Part shown: one piece after another, positions 1-7,655 of the stretch
How the letters are laid out: every line of letters begins with the position of its first letter
How positions within the stretch are numbered: position 1 is the stretch's first letter
Assembly (NCBI RefSeq): GCF_913062725.1
Contig: NZ_CAJXWY010000040.1
Coordinates: 1-37,853 of the forward strand
Direction: 5' to 3'
Source: an uncultured Thiohalocapsa sp.
GTDB lineage: Bacteria > Pseudomonadota > Gammaproteobacteria > Chromatiales > Chromatiaceae
Length of the DNA: 37,853 nucleotides
Translations under genes and position numbers: made by a program
Notes under the pieces: generated by a model
What the model saw: the letters and a program-made list of their open reading frames with translations, nothing else
What the model was told of the DNA's origin: nothing
The model's database searches: none

Positions 1-519
1 GGCGAGCCCGCGCTCCAGCGCCTGGCTCCAGGCGGCGGCCGAGCGCTGATCGCTCGCCTGCTCGAGGAGGATGCAGTTCGAGACCGGCTCGATGACCACC
101 AAGCGCATGCCGTCTTTCCAGGTCTCGTCTTCGGCGATGCTCACGCTGCGATGCGGCATGGTCGTGGCCAGCGATGCACGCTGCTCCTCGGCACAGGTGA
201 CGATCTGCTGCTCGAGCTCGGCCTGGAACGCCTGCTGCGTGCCGTAGGAGGCGCCGATGAACGCCGACAGGCCGCTGAGCGCGAGAAACTCGCAGACCAC
301 GCGCACACCCGCTCCACCTTGCTCGCTGATGCACCAGTGGGCCGCCACCAGGATCTGACGCAGCCACTGCACGCCGTCGGGCGTCGCGGCAAAGGCGGCC
401 AAGCCCACCGGTGCGTTGCTCGGCGTCGCCTCGTTCCAGTGACGCAGCGTGCTGCGCGCCACGCCGGCACTGGCCGCCGCCGCGCGTTGACTCTGCCCCG
501 CCTGCTGCGCCTCGCCGCT
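1..519 (-). pseudogene. Transposase-like protein fragment (DUF6399-like), cut at both ends
   Basis: On the minus strand one frame stays open from about 540 to the window edge and reads like real protein. It has a helix-turn-helix-like stretch (QSQRAAAASAGVARSTLRHW, about 488-429), then WLRQILVAAHWCISEQGGAG and CEFLALSGLSAFIGASYGTQ, and near the edge the acidic stretch AEDETWKDGMRLVVIEPVSN. This layout resembles the transposase-like DUF6399 family, but that name comes from memory of the family and is uncertain. The N-terminus stops where the IS91-type tail begins on the other strand (about 520), so the gene looks truncated by another insertion; the C-terminus lies outside the window. Longer frames that overlap it on both strands look compositionally unreal. 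Confidence 0.45.
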
Positions 520-802
520 CCCGGGCGCACTATCTCTGGGTGATGCCGCTGGCCCGGCTGTTCGAGTCCCTACCCCTGGTCTGTCCCAACTGCGGGGCGG
601 ACATGCGCATCATCGCCTTCGTGACCGAGACCGTCCCAGTGCAGCGCATCCTGGCCCATATCGGCGAGCCCACCGAGCCACCGCCGATCGCCCCCGCCCG
701 CGGACCGCCCGCCTGGGACGAAGCGCCCGAGCCGGCGCCGGACTGGGACCGCCTCAACAGCCCGAGTCCGACTTCGAGCTTGATCAGCGCATTGCGTGGT
801 AG
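520..802 (+). pseudogene. IS91-family transposase, C-terminal fragment with frameshift
   Basis: The frame running through 520-757 encodes the characteristic tail of IS91-type (Y2) transposases: LARLFESLPLVCPNCGADMR, then IIAFVTETVPVQRIL, HIGEPTEPPP and ARGPPAWDEA. The CxxC pair (CPNC) is visible. The family ending, D/E-rich and finishing DQRIAW, is found only after a shift of one base at about 756-759: the shifted frame reads PESDFELDQRIAW then TAG at 800-802. The large N-terminal part carrying the catalytic tyrosines and HUH motif is missing, so this is a dead remnant. It abuts the unrelated transposase-like fragment on its left. A small inverted repeat follows directly after the stop. Confidence 0.7.
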
Positions 803-825
803 CCGTCGTCTCTCGCAGGCGACGG
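803..825. repeat. Hairpin just after the IS91-type remnant
   Basis: Six-base perfect arms (CCGTCG at 803-808, CGACGG at 820-825) enclose an 11-base loop, starting one base after the transposase stop. IS91-type elements carry a hairpin near an end, so this may be part of the old element terminus; it could equally be a transcription terminator without a U-tract. Confidence 0.35.
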
Positions 826-971
826 TGCGGCTTTCCTCGTCTCCCGGCAGCACGCTGCACCGCAGCAGCGAGCCCCGGCACCCCACAGCGCGCGCGCCGC
901 ACCGCCTCCGACACCCGTCAGCCCCGCTGTTTGGTGTTGACCACACATTCCGCCCCCGCTACCGTCCTCTC

Positions 972-1035
972 CCAAGCCACCTTGGGCAATCAGGGTGGCT
1001 TGGATTTCCTGTCCGTTTGGATTTCCTATCCGTTG
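972..1035. repeat. 10-bp-stem hairpin followed by a 17-bp tandem duplication
   Basis: A perfect 10-bp inverted repeat (CCAAGCCACC at 972-981, GGTGGCTTGG at 994-1003) has a 12-base loop. It runs into two head-to-tail 17-bp units (1002-1018 and 1019-1035, each beginning GGATTTCCT) that match at 15 of 17 positions. The block ends 14 bases before the start codon of the next gene, so it forms its leader or its terminator-like insulation. It could also be a mobile element end. Confidence 0.5.
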
Positions 1036-1049
1036 CTCCGGAGACGGTT

Positions 1050-1847
1050 TTGACGAAAGCGACCCTTGTGACGGGTTGGACCCCAGATCTGAGTGTACTC
1101 GCTAGGATCTCGGTGCCCTTTATGGAACGCTACGCTGCAGCCCATGTGCTGGAGTTTGAGCCCATTGAGTTCAACGGGAACCTCGCCGGCTTCGAGAAGC
1201 TCCCTCCATTGCTCCGACTGCTGCGAGACGGGCGGGAGGTAATCTGGGTTGATATCGACGTGCTCATGCTTGGCAGCGCAGATTTGAGGGAGGATTTGCC
1301 GATCGATCGGCCGTTGTGTCTGGCGTACCATGAGGGGACGAATGTGCTGGTTCCCCACTACAACACCGGTGTCATGGTCCTGCGCCCGGATGAGGCTTTG
1401 ATCGAGCTGCTTGACCGCGCCTACCGCCTGGGCGTTGCCCGGCAGGTCAGACACCCTTGGCATGATCAGGCTGCGATCCTCCAGATTCTTGGATATTACT
1501 CCATGATCGTGAATGACAAACGAGCGGATGCCCCAGATCCTAGATACAGCGCATTGATCGGACGGCTGGATGTTGACTTTAACTCGATCGTTGGTTTTTG
1601 TGTCGGAAACGATCCCCAGTTCCATCACTATGCAGGCTTGAGAGGTATGTGGCGGGAAAAGGTGATGAGGGTGGATGCCGACCATGCTGACAGATTGAGA
1701 GGGGACACCCCCGATCAACACCGCGCCTACGCCAGTATGATGGGAGTCGTTCGGCATGCGCATGCGCAATGGTCTTCCGCACTGTTCTCGATCCCTAGCC
1801 CCGCTGAGTTTTGGAAGCGGTTCTGCGACGTGAAGTTGAAGAGTTGA
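1050..1847 (+). CDS. Putative glycosyltransferase (nucleotide-diphospho-sugar transferase fold, GT34-like)
   Basis: A 265-residue protein read from a TTG at 1050; the frame is open much further upstream, but that part is the IS91 remnant in the same frame. CGGAGAC about six bases before the TTG is a usable ribosome site, and the N-terminus then reads MTKATLVTGWTP, typical of the fold. A DxD motif (WVDIDVLM, residues 66-73) would bind the metal and nucleotide sugar. NTGVMVLRP (105-113) and WHDQAA (137-142) match the conserved core of GT34 and related galactosyl- or mannosyltransferases. No membrane segment is seen, so a cytoplasmic role in polysaccharide or lipid glycosylation is inferred. Donor and acceptor are unknown. 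An alternative start is ATG 1122, which would remove the first strand of the fold. Confidence 0.6.
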   Translation: MTKATLVTGWTPDLSVLARISVPFMERYAAAHVLEFEPIEFNGNLAGFEKLPPLLRLLRDGREVIWVDIDVLMLGSADLREDLPIDRPLCLAYHEGTNVLVPHYNTGVMVLRPDEALIELLDRAYRLGVARQVRHPWHDQAAILQILGYYSMIVNDKRADAPDPRYSALIGRLDVDFNSIVGFCVGNDPQFHHYAGLRGMWREKVMRVDADHADRLRGDTPDQHRAYASMMGVVRHAHAQWSSALFSIPSPAEFWKRFCDVKLKS

Positions 1848-1936
1848 GTTCGGCCAGATCGTTTGACTAGCCAGCCCACACGGAGCCGGGGGGCATGCTT
1901 CTGTTGCTATTGCTGCGTTGCCGGCCTAGCCGCCAC

Positions 1937-2784
1937 GGCTCTTCGTGATCTCAGTAGCGTACAACATCCTGTAGTAACAGCCAGTTAGATCGACGAGGGG
2001 GGCGAAATTCACATGAACAACGAGGCGCTTCGGCAGACGCTCGAATCATGACCCGATCTGCCCCAGACGCGGGTCGAAGAGGCCTTTAAAGACCGCGACG
2101 GACACGTTCAAGTGAAGTTGGTCAGCACCGAGGTCGGAACAACCTGCCGCCGCTGTGGCAAGTGGGCAACACAGCCCAATGGCTCCAGCGGATGGCTCAC
2201 GGTGCGTCACCTCGACCTGCTCGACACACCTGTCTACCTGCGTTTTCGCCTCCCGCGGTACCGCTGTGACTGTGATGACGGTCCTACCAGCACGCATCAG
2301 GTCAGTTGGTACAACCGGAGCAGTCGCTTCACCAAGGCCTATGAGGCACAGCTGCTGCTGGCCTGTGTCAACACGACCCTGAGCGACGTCGCGCAGAAAG
2401 CAGCAGTTTCCAGCTTGCGGCTCGGCGGGTAAGCGACCCGCGTGAAGCGCAGTTCGGTCCGCTGCTTCGACAGCTTTCTCGAAACCCTGAACCTGCACAA
2501 GGAAGACGTCAGCAACGACTTCCCGGAGTGCTACAACAGCGGCTTTGTCGAGGGCTTGAACGACAAGATCAAGGTCACATCAAGCCTCGCTGCTATGGTC
2601 TGTTCAACCGCGATCATCTCTTTCAACGGCTCTATTTGGACCTCTTCGACTACGCACTCTACGGAGGGAGAAACAACCGGTTAGCGTCGACCCCCCGGGG
2701 CGATGGCGTGATGACCTGTCACGGCATGGACGTTAACCCGTTGAAATGCAAAGATTATCCTCCCACGGAAAATCCCCGAGAGCC
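1937..2784 (+). mobile_element. Decayed ISL3-family-like insertion sequence
   Basis: Putative ends are GGCTCT at 1937-1942 and AGAGCC at 2779-2784, extending into an imperfect inverted repeat (about 11 of 20 positions). The enclosed 848 bp carries a wrecked ISL3-type transposase gene and is about half the length expected for such an element, so there has been an internal deletion. Target-site duplications were not identified with certainty. Confidence 0.5.
2013..2687 (+). pseudogene. ISL3-family transposase pseudogene (stop, frameshift, internal deletion)
   Basis: ATG 2013 starts MNNEALRQTLES and hits TGA at 2049-2051. The same frame continues with the ISL3 N-terminal zinc-binding region, CRRCGK (about 2146-2163) and a second pair in RYRCDCDDGP, then SWYNRSSRFTKAYEAQLL. 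That frame stops at 2432. The C-terminal region resumes with CFDSFLETLNLHKEDVSNDF and the conserved GFVEGLNDKIK. After about 2578 another frame is needed for RCYGLFNRDHLFQRLYLDLF. The central catalytic part of a normal transposase of about 400 residues is absent. No activity is possible. Confidence 0.75.
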
Positions 2785-2893
2785 GGGGGCTGATCTTAAG
2801 CCACTATCTCAAAGCGTGAAACGTGCTTCTCGTTCAGGCACTAAGTTGTTGGTTTGTGGCTAGTCGACAGAAAGTGATTATGTGCTGTTTGGC

Positions 2894-3751
2894 TCAAGTC
2901 GCAGTTTTTTGTGAGCCGTTTCTCTGCTTGGTCGGTGAAAGTAGCACCCATTCCATTCGTGTTGGCCTGCTTTCACTGAATGCCAGCATTCGCGCATCGT
3001 CATCCCAATCCTGAATTTCTGGCAGGGTGTTTGGCTCAGGGTTGTGTCGGGGGATGTATGTGACATCAAAGTATTCGCTGGCGGCTTCGATTAGAGCTTG
3101 GCGTGCCTTTGAGAGCCTGGGGAACAGGTCGTCATGTAGTTCAATGATGATATGAGAGTGCTGCAGAGCTTCTAGGGTCGGACGGTCGAATAAAGAAAAC
3201 TCAGCACCTTCGATGTCGCAGATTATTAGACAGCGTGCTGGGTTCGGTAGTGCGAAGGTCAAAGCCTCGGGAGTCGCTTCTCCATAGATAGTAATTTTGT
3301 CGCTAACGCCATTCAGGGAGGCATTCTCCTTAATTACCTCTCGCCCCTTTTTGGAAATCTCAAAGCAAATTGCCTCTAAAAACATACCGCTGAAAAGCGT
3401 GCCAACAGCAAAGAAGCCATCGCCTGCACCAATATCTATGAACGAGTTGTATTTTTCCTTGAGTTTTTCTAATTCATCAATCACATGGCGTTCGTAGTGA
3501 CCGGTGTATTTGGTGAAAAAATCATCTTCACCCCACCAGGCCCTTTCGCTCATCACCATGCCTTTGAACGCTCCATACGACACCGTATTCTTGTAAAGAT
3601 GTTTTGAGTCGATCGTAATCTTTTTTTTGATGAGTGAGACCTCGCTGTACAGCCCAATTTTTTTCAGCAGCAAAGTGATCGCAAGGGACGAGAGATAGCG
3701 GAGGCCATATCGGCTGGCTATTTGTTGCACGCGCCCCAAAGCTATTTTCAT
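2894..3751 (-). CDS. FkbM-like SAM-dependent methyltransferase
   Basis: A complete 285-residue protein from ATG 3751. Motif I of class I methyltransferases is clear (FIDIGAGDGFFAVG, residues 104-117), followed by the acidic residue that binds the ribose of SAM (E131 in CFE). CDIEGAEF at 178-185 is the FkbM-family signature. Family members O-methylate sugars or natural products, often in polysaccharide clusters; the substrate here is unknown. The N-terminal 60 residues are basic and hydrophobic without a clear signal peptide. The gene is markedly more AT-rich and lysine-rich than the btu, glycan or Tad genes and stands alone between an IS remnant and a spacer, which suggests horizontal acquisition. 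Confidence 0.75.
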   Translation of the reverse strand: MKIALGRVQQIASRYGLRYLSSLAITLLLKKIGLYSEVSLIKKKITIDSKHLYKNTVSYGAFKGMVMSERAWWGEDDFFTKYTGHYERHVIDELEKLKEKYNSFIDIGAGDGFFAVGTLFSGMFLEAICFEISKKGREVIKENASLNGVSDKITIYGEATPEALTFALPNPARCLIICDIEGAEFSLFDRPTLEALQHSHIIIELHDDLFPRLSKARQALIEAASEYFDVTYIPRHNPEPNTLPEIQDWDDDARMLAFSESRPTRMEWVLLSPTKQRNGSQKTAT

Positions 3752-4045
3752 AAGTTCCGCCTTAGTGACGCGTCAAAAACAAGTTAAACGAATTATACAG
3801 AGAAATCATTCGCGGCAATCACGTAGTTCCACTGCCCGAGCACGTCATCGTGGCAAATGAATTGATCCTTAGATATCGCGAAGCGTGTCGGAGTATTTCT
3901 CTATCCACTTTTCAGGCATGCCTGCATGATTTGAGTTCATTCGGCGTTGGTCTGCCAAATGAACCCACCGTAACGCCCAACGCCTTTCTTCTGAGGCCCG
4001 GGTTGATCCCGGGCGTCTCGGTTATTGGCGGCCTACGATCAACAA
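3752..4045. other. Spacer without a recognisable gene; contains a perfect 7-bp hairpin
   Basis: The right-hand part carries GCCCGGG (3996-4002), loop TTGAT, CCCGGGC (4008-4014), about 30 bases past the stop of the secreted-protein gene, and a looser GGCGTTGG/CCAACGCC pair further left. The hairpin is placed as a terminator for the leftward gene but lacks a T-run on either side. The left part probably holds the methyltransferase promoter. A plus-strand frame through here has no coding character. Confidence 0.5.
3792..3797 (-). promoter_or_regulatory. Candidate -10 element for the methyltransferase gene
   Basis: A consensus TATAAT on the minus strand lies about 41 bases before ATG 3751 in an AT-rich stretch. 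The -35 region at normal spacing is weak (TTGC-like), so this is a suggestion only. Confidence 0.35.
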
Positions 4046-4873
4046 TCAGTCGATTGAGTCGGCTGCAGCGCCTGCGGCCGCGGATGCCTCACAAGAAACC
4101 CTGGCGCGAGCCCCGGTCCAGACATCTACGTCATCCACGATGGAGCCGGGGCCGTTGTTGTCCTTGTAGTGAGCCAAAGTCACTACGTCGACTCGACCAG
4201 CCGCGATGGCCCTTGCCAAGGCAGCACCTATTGCATAGGCAGCCTCGCCGCTGATGTCAGTATCGCAGCCGCCGAACAAACTACAATTTATCTCGATGCT
4301 TGTTCCAAGCGCCCCTGCCAACTCGCCAACGGCGGCTTCGCTCACATTGAACTGGAGAGTGCCCAGATACAGGCCACTCCACAACTCGTCGATATTTTTT
4401 CCAGAAACCGTGACGTACTGTAACGTACTGGCCAGGAACCCACCCAGGCTCTCGCTCGTAGCACCTCCCACGGCTCCAGCACCACCTAAGGGCAGCGTCA
4501 AATCAAAGGGCCCAAAGCTGAAGTCGAAATATGAACCTGCCTCGGCTCCGGCGGCGGCATCAGCCTCGGTGAACGATAGGGAGGCCGATAGAAGAGCAGC
4601 ACCAAGATCAATGTTTTTCACGGTGCCGTTGTTGCCTTGCCGCGTGACTTCCATGGCGGCAATTCCAGTGCCGCTCATGCCGATCGCGCTCAAGGCCTCG
4701 GCGAGGGCTGCGGCCCCGTCTGCCGAAACGTCGGCCTCGGCTGCGGCGATACATCCGGCCCAGTCGATATCGGCGGCAAAGTCGCCCGTCGTGGTTATCT
4801 GATCGGCGATTGCCGCTGTACTCACCAGCAAAGAGCCCGCGAGAATGCTCAGACATGTCTTTGTCGTGTTCAT
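4046..4873 (-). CDS. Secreted alanine-rich protein of unknown function
   Basis: A 275-residue product from ATG 4873, chosen over an in-frame ATG 19 codons upstream because GGAG sits just before it (AGGAGAGCATC then ATG) and because a clean signal peptide then begins at residue 1: MNTTK, a hydrophobic core and a likely cleavage after AIA (residue 23). The mature part is rich in Ala, Gly, Ser, Asp and Glu with few basic residues. It contains four cysteines (DWAGC at about 41, one pair in INCSLFGGC, and one near the C-terminus), so disulfides in the periplasm or outside are possible. FSFGPFDLTLPLGG and similar alternating stretches suggest beta structure. I recognise no domain. It stands alone, with a hairpin downstream. 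Confidence 0.7.
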   Translation of the reverse strand: MNTTKTCLSILAGSLLVSTAAIADQITTTGDFAADIDWAGCIAAAEADVSADGAAALAEALSAIGMSGTGIAAMEVTRQGNNGTVKNIDLGAALLSASLSFTEADAAAGAEAGSYFDFSFGPFDLTLPLGGAGAVGGATSESLGGFLASTLQYVTVSGKNIDELWSGLYLGTLQFNVSEAAVGELAGALGTSIEINCSLFGGCDTDISGEAAYAIGAALARAIAAGRVDVVTLAHYKDNNGPGSIVDDVDVWTGARARVSCEASAAAGAAADSID

Positions 4874-5420
4874 GATGCTCTCCTCATGATTTCTGCAGTG
4901 GATATCCCGGTAGCCCTTCCGCCGCATCACGCTTTGGCTTTAGCGGTGAAGCAGCTAACCGGGCGGGGACTACGATATCGCAGACTTAGCGGTTTACCAT
5001 AAGGGAGTACAGTATTTATTATGAGTGAATCACTGAGCTGATATTAGTTTGTCTTTTGAGCTCAATAACTTAGTCCTCAAGTTCGCCCATAACCCGAGAC
5101 AGCTCATCTAATTGTGTAACTTGGAGTCCTGAGGAAATTGCTCTATAGATCAATCGTTTGTCGAGTTTCTGTAGATGCGGCTGAAACAATTGAATTACAC
5201 CCGGAGATCCCTATCCAGATATAGATAGTAATCAATGGGTAGCATCCTGTAGTGAAAAGAGCTGGACCCATCGGATGCCTTCAAGAGCGGGGTAGACATT
5301 GGCTCCGCGCCTTACCGCGGCTCCGCCGTCATAGCGACGCATGCGCGTTGAGGAAGACGGTTTTAGCGCTTCAGCATTGAGCCCTCGGCACTGGTGGAAG
5401 CCGCAAGCCTACTGGCTCCT
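4874..5420. other. Long intergenic region with no gene seen
   Basis: About 550 bases separate the secreted-protein gene from the end of cobB. The middle (roughly 4990-5260) is AT-rich, unlike its surroundings, with stops in all frames; the part next to cobB is GC-rich again. It should contain the promoter of the leftward secreted-protein gene and the end of the btu-cob transcript. No convincing terminator, IS end or RNA gene was found. Confidence 0.6.
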
Positions 5421-6782
5421 TCAACCGCTCGCCGACAGAAACAGCCCCGCCGCCGCAACCGGATTCGACACAAAGTACAGGTGCAGATAACTGGCGCGCA
5501 GCGCGCCGTGAACATAGAAAGGCTCGCCGGCCCGTTCGCCGTGCTGGCGCACCCCATGGCCGATGGGCTGCACCGGCGTGGTCATGCGCGAGTGGTGGAA
5601 GCTGTGGCCGCGGATTTCGCCGGCGTCGGTCCACAGCGCCTGCATGCCGAGCCCCACCAGCCGCGGCTGCATCTGCGCCTGTCCCGGCAGCAGCCCCACC
5701 AGGTCCGCGCCGTGGCCTGACTTGTCGGTGAGGCGCTCCAGCAGATAGAGCATGCCGCCGCATTCGGCGTAGATGGGCCGGCCCGCCGCCAGGTGTGCGC
5801 GCAGGGCCGCGTGCATAGCCCGGTTCGCGGCGAGCGGCTGCAGGTGCAGCTCGGGGTATCCGCCCGGCAGGTAGATGGCGTCCGCCTGCACGCCCGCATC
5901 CGCCAGCGGCGAGAAAAAGGTCAGCCCGGCGCCGAGGGCCCGCAGCACCCGCAGATTCTCGGGGTAGAGGAAGGAGAAGGCGGCGTCCCGGGCCACCGCA
6001 ATGCGCCGCCCCCGGAGCAGCGGCGGCGGGTGCGACGAATACGCCGGCGCCCGAAACCGCACCGGCGGCAACAGCGATGCCAGCGGGCTCGGGCCCAGGG
6101 CATCCGCGGCGGCATCCAGCCGCCGGTCCAGGTCCGCGATCTCCGCCGCCTGTACCAGGCCCAGATGGCGGCTCGGCAGGGCCGCGTCTTCCAGCCGCGG
6201 CAGCGCCGCCAGCAGCGGCAGGCCCGGCGGCAGTCCCGCCGTGAGCATCTCGCGGTGGCGAGCGCTGCCGACGCGGTTGGCCACCACGCCGGCCACCTCG
6301 ACGTCCCGTCGGCAGGTGGCGAGCCCGTGCGCCAGCGCGCCGAAGGTCTGACCCATGCCGCGGGCGTCCATCAGCGCCACCACCGGCAGGCCGAAGCGGG
6401 CCGCCAGGTCTGCGGCGCTCGGCTCGCCGTCGAAGAGGCCCATGGCGCCCTCCACCAGTATCAGGTCTGCGTCGCCGGCGGCTTCGTAAAGATGCCGGCG
6501 GCAACCCGCCTCCCCCACCATCCACAGGTCCAGCGCCCGCACCTCGGCGCCGCTCGCCCGGGCCAGGACCATGGGGTCCAGGAAGTCCGGCCCGACCTTG
6601 AACACCCGCACCCGGCGGCCGTGCCGGACGTGGTGACGGGCCAGTGCGGCGGTGAGGGTCGTCTTGCCCTGGCCGGACGCCGTCGCCGCGAGCAGCAGGG
6701 CCGGGCAGGTGCGGATCTGCACCCCTGCCACATCGGCGGCACGGTCGTTGTTGGTGGGAACGATTGGCGCTTTTGCTTGCAT
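5421..6782 (-). CDS. cobB: Cobyrinate a,c-diamide synthase (CobB/CbiA)
   Basis: A 453-residue cytoplasmic enzyme that amidates the a and c side chains of cobyrinate (or hydrogenobyrinate) using glutamine and ATP. The N-terminal dethiobiotin-synthetase-like domain has the P-loop ATASGQGKTT (33-42), KVGPDFLDP (62-70) and EGAMGLFDG (111-119). The C-terminal class I glutamine amidotransferase has the nucleophile Cys341 in AECGGM, GHSFHHSR (393-400) and the catalytic His435 in SYLHLYF. Length is normal for the family. Its start is 6 bases after the btuD stop, so it is the last gene of the btu operon. Pairing with a B12 importer suggests salvage of corrinoid precursors or a split pathway; no other cob genes are in the window. 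Confidence 0.93.
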   Translation of the reverse strand: MQAKAPIVPTNNDRAADVAGVQIRTCPALLLAATASGQGKTTLTAALARHHVRHGRRVRVFKVGPDFLDPMVLARASGAEVRALDLWMVGEAGCRRHLYEAAGDADLILVEGAMGLFDGEPSAADLAARFGLPVVALMDARGMGQTFGALAHGLATCRRDVEVAGVVANRVGSARHREMLTAGLPPGLPLLAALPRLEDAALPSRHLGLVQAAEIADLDRRLDAAADALGPSPLASLLPPVRFRAPAYSSHPPPLLRGRRIAVARDAAFSFLYPENLRVLRALGAGLTFFSPLADAGVQADAIYLPGGYPELHLQPLAANRAMHAALRAHLAAGRPIYAECGGMLYLLERLTDKSGHGADLVGLLPGQAQMQPRLVGLGMQALWTDAGEIRGHSFHHSRMTTPVQPIGHGVRQHGERAGEPFYVHGALRASYLHLYFVSNPVAAAGLFLSASG

Positions 6783-6788
6783 CCTGAT

Positions 6789-7655
6789 CTACCGCTCATG
6801 AGGCCCGTCGTCCCGCTCCCAGGGCACGATGTAGGTCTGGCCGCGATGCCGACCCGAGACCACCGCAATGCCGTAGACGGCACGCAGATGCGCCGGCGTC
6901 AGCACCTGCTCCACCGGCCCCGCGGCCACCGCACGGCCCCGGTCCAGCAGCAGCAGCCGGTGGCAGAACCGGCTGGCCAGCGTCAGGTCATGCAATACCA
7001 CGATGGCCCCGCCGCCGTCGGCGCAATGCCCGCGCAACAAGGCCATCACCTCCAACTGATGGCGCGGATCCAGGGCGGCCACCGGCTCGTCGGCCAGCAC
7101 CAGCGGCGCCTGCACCGCCAGCACCCGGGCGAGCCGCGCCCGGGCACGCTCGCCGCCGGAGAGCTGATCCGCCCGCCGCCGGCGCAGGTCCCAGACATCC
7201 GCCGCGCGCATGGCCGCTTCGACGGCGGCCCGGTCGCCGGCGCCCGGTGTGCCGCCCCAGCCCGAGCGATGCGGGTAGCGGCCCAGGGCCACCAGCTCCG
7301 CCACCGTGATGGGCCACTGCACCTGATCGTCCTGGCTCAGATAAGCCAGGCGCCGCGCCCGCGCCCGGGCGCCGAGCCGGCCCACGGGCGCGCCGTCGAG
7401 GCGGATGTCGCCCCGGTGCGGCAGCAGCTGGGCGATGGCCTTCACGATGGTGGACTTGCCGGCGCCGTTGGGGCCGATGAGCCCCACAATTTCCCCCCGC
7501 GCCACGTCGAGGTCCACCGCCTCCACCAGCGTTCGGCCACCCAGCTGCACCGAGAGTCCGGCCACGGACAAGAGCTTCGGGGACTCGGGGCCGCCGGCTT
7601 GGGCGCTGACGGATGCGCTGTGCACGGACTTGGCGCTCATGGCTGACCCGCTCAC
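6789..7655 (-). CDS. btuD: ABC transporter ATP-binding protein, cobalamin/siderophore type (BtuD-like)
   Basis: A 288-residue ATPase that powers import through the BtuC-like permease. Walker A is GPNGAGKST (61-69), the signature LSGGE (165-169) and Walker B LVLADEP (185-191), with the D-loop and PRHQLEVM region following. The GTG at 7655 overlaps the btuC stop (GTGA), which suggests translational coupling; ATG 7640, five codons in, is an alternative start. The first 25 residues are Ser/Ala-rich and lie outside the conserved fold. FecE/HmuV-type ATPases for iron chelates look alike, so the B12 assignment comes mostly from the adjacent cobB. Confidence 0.88.
   Translation of the reverse strand: MSGSAMSAKSVHSASVSAQAGGPESPKLLSVAGLSVQLGGRTLVEAVDLDVARGEIVGLIGPNGAGKSTIVKAIAQLLPHRGDIRLDGAPVGRLGARARARRLAYLSQDDQVQWPITVAELVALGRYPHRSGWGGTPGAGDRAAVEAAMRAADVWDLRRRRADQLSGGERARARLARVLAVQAPLVLADEPVAALDPRHQLEVMALLRGHCADGGGAIVVLHDLTLASRFCHRLLLLDRGRAVAAGPVEQVLTPAHLRAVYGIAVVSGRHRGQTYIVPWERDDGPHER

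Noticed and set aside
411..1847. A single 478-codon plus-strand frame
   Set aside because: It joins the IS91 remnant, non-coding hairpin DNA and the glycosyltransferase by chance of frame; the three parts have different character and the transferase has its own start.
1965..5253. CATCCTGTAGT found at 1965-1975 and 5243-5253
   Set aside because: Only 11 bases with unlike flanks; not enough for a repeat family or IS end.
5793..7646. A 617-codon plus-strand frame opposite cobB/btuD
   Set aside because: Gln/Arg/His-rich antisense shadow typical of GC-rich DNA; the minus strand carries clear motifs.
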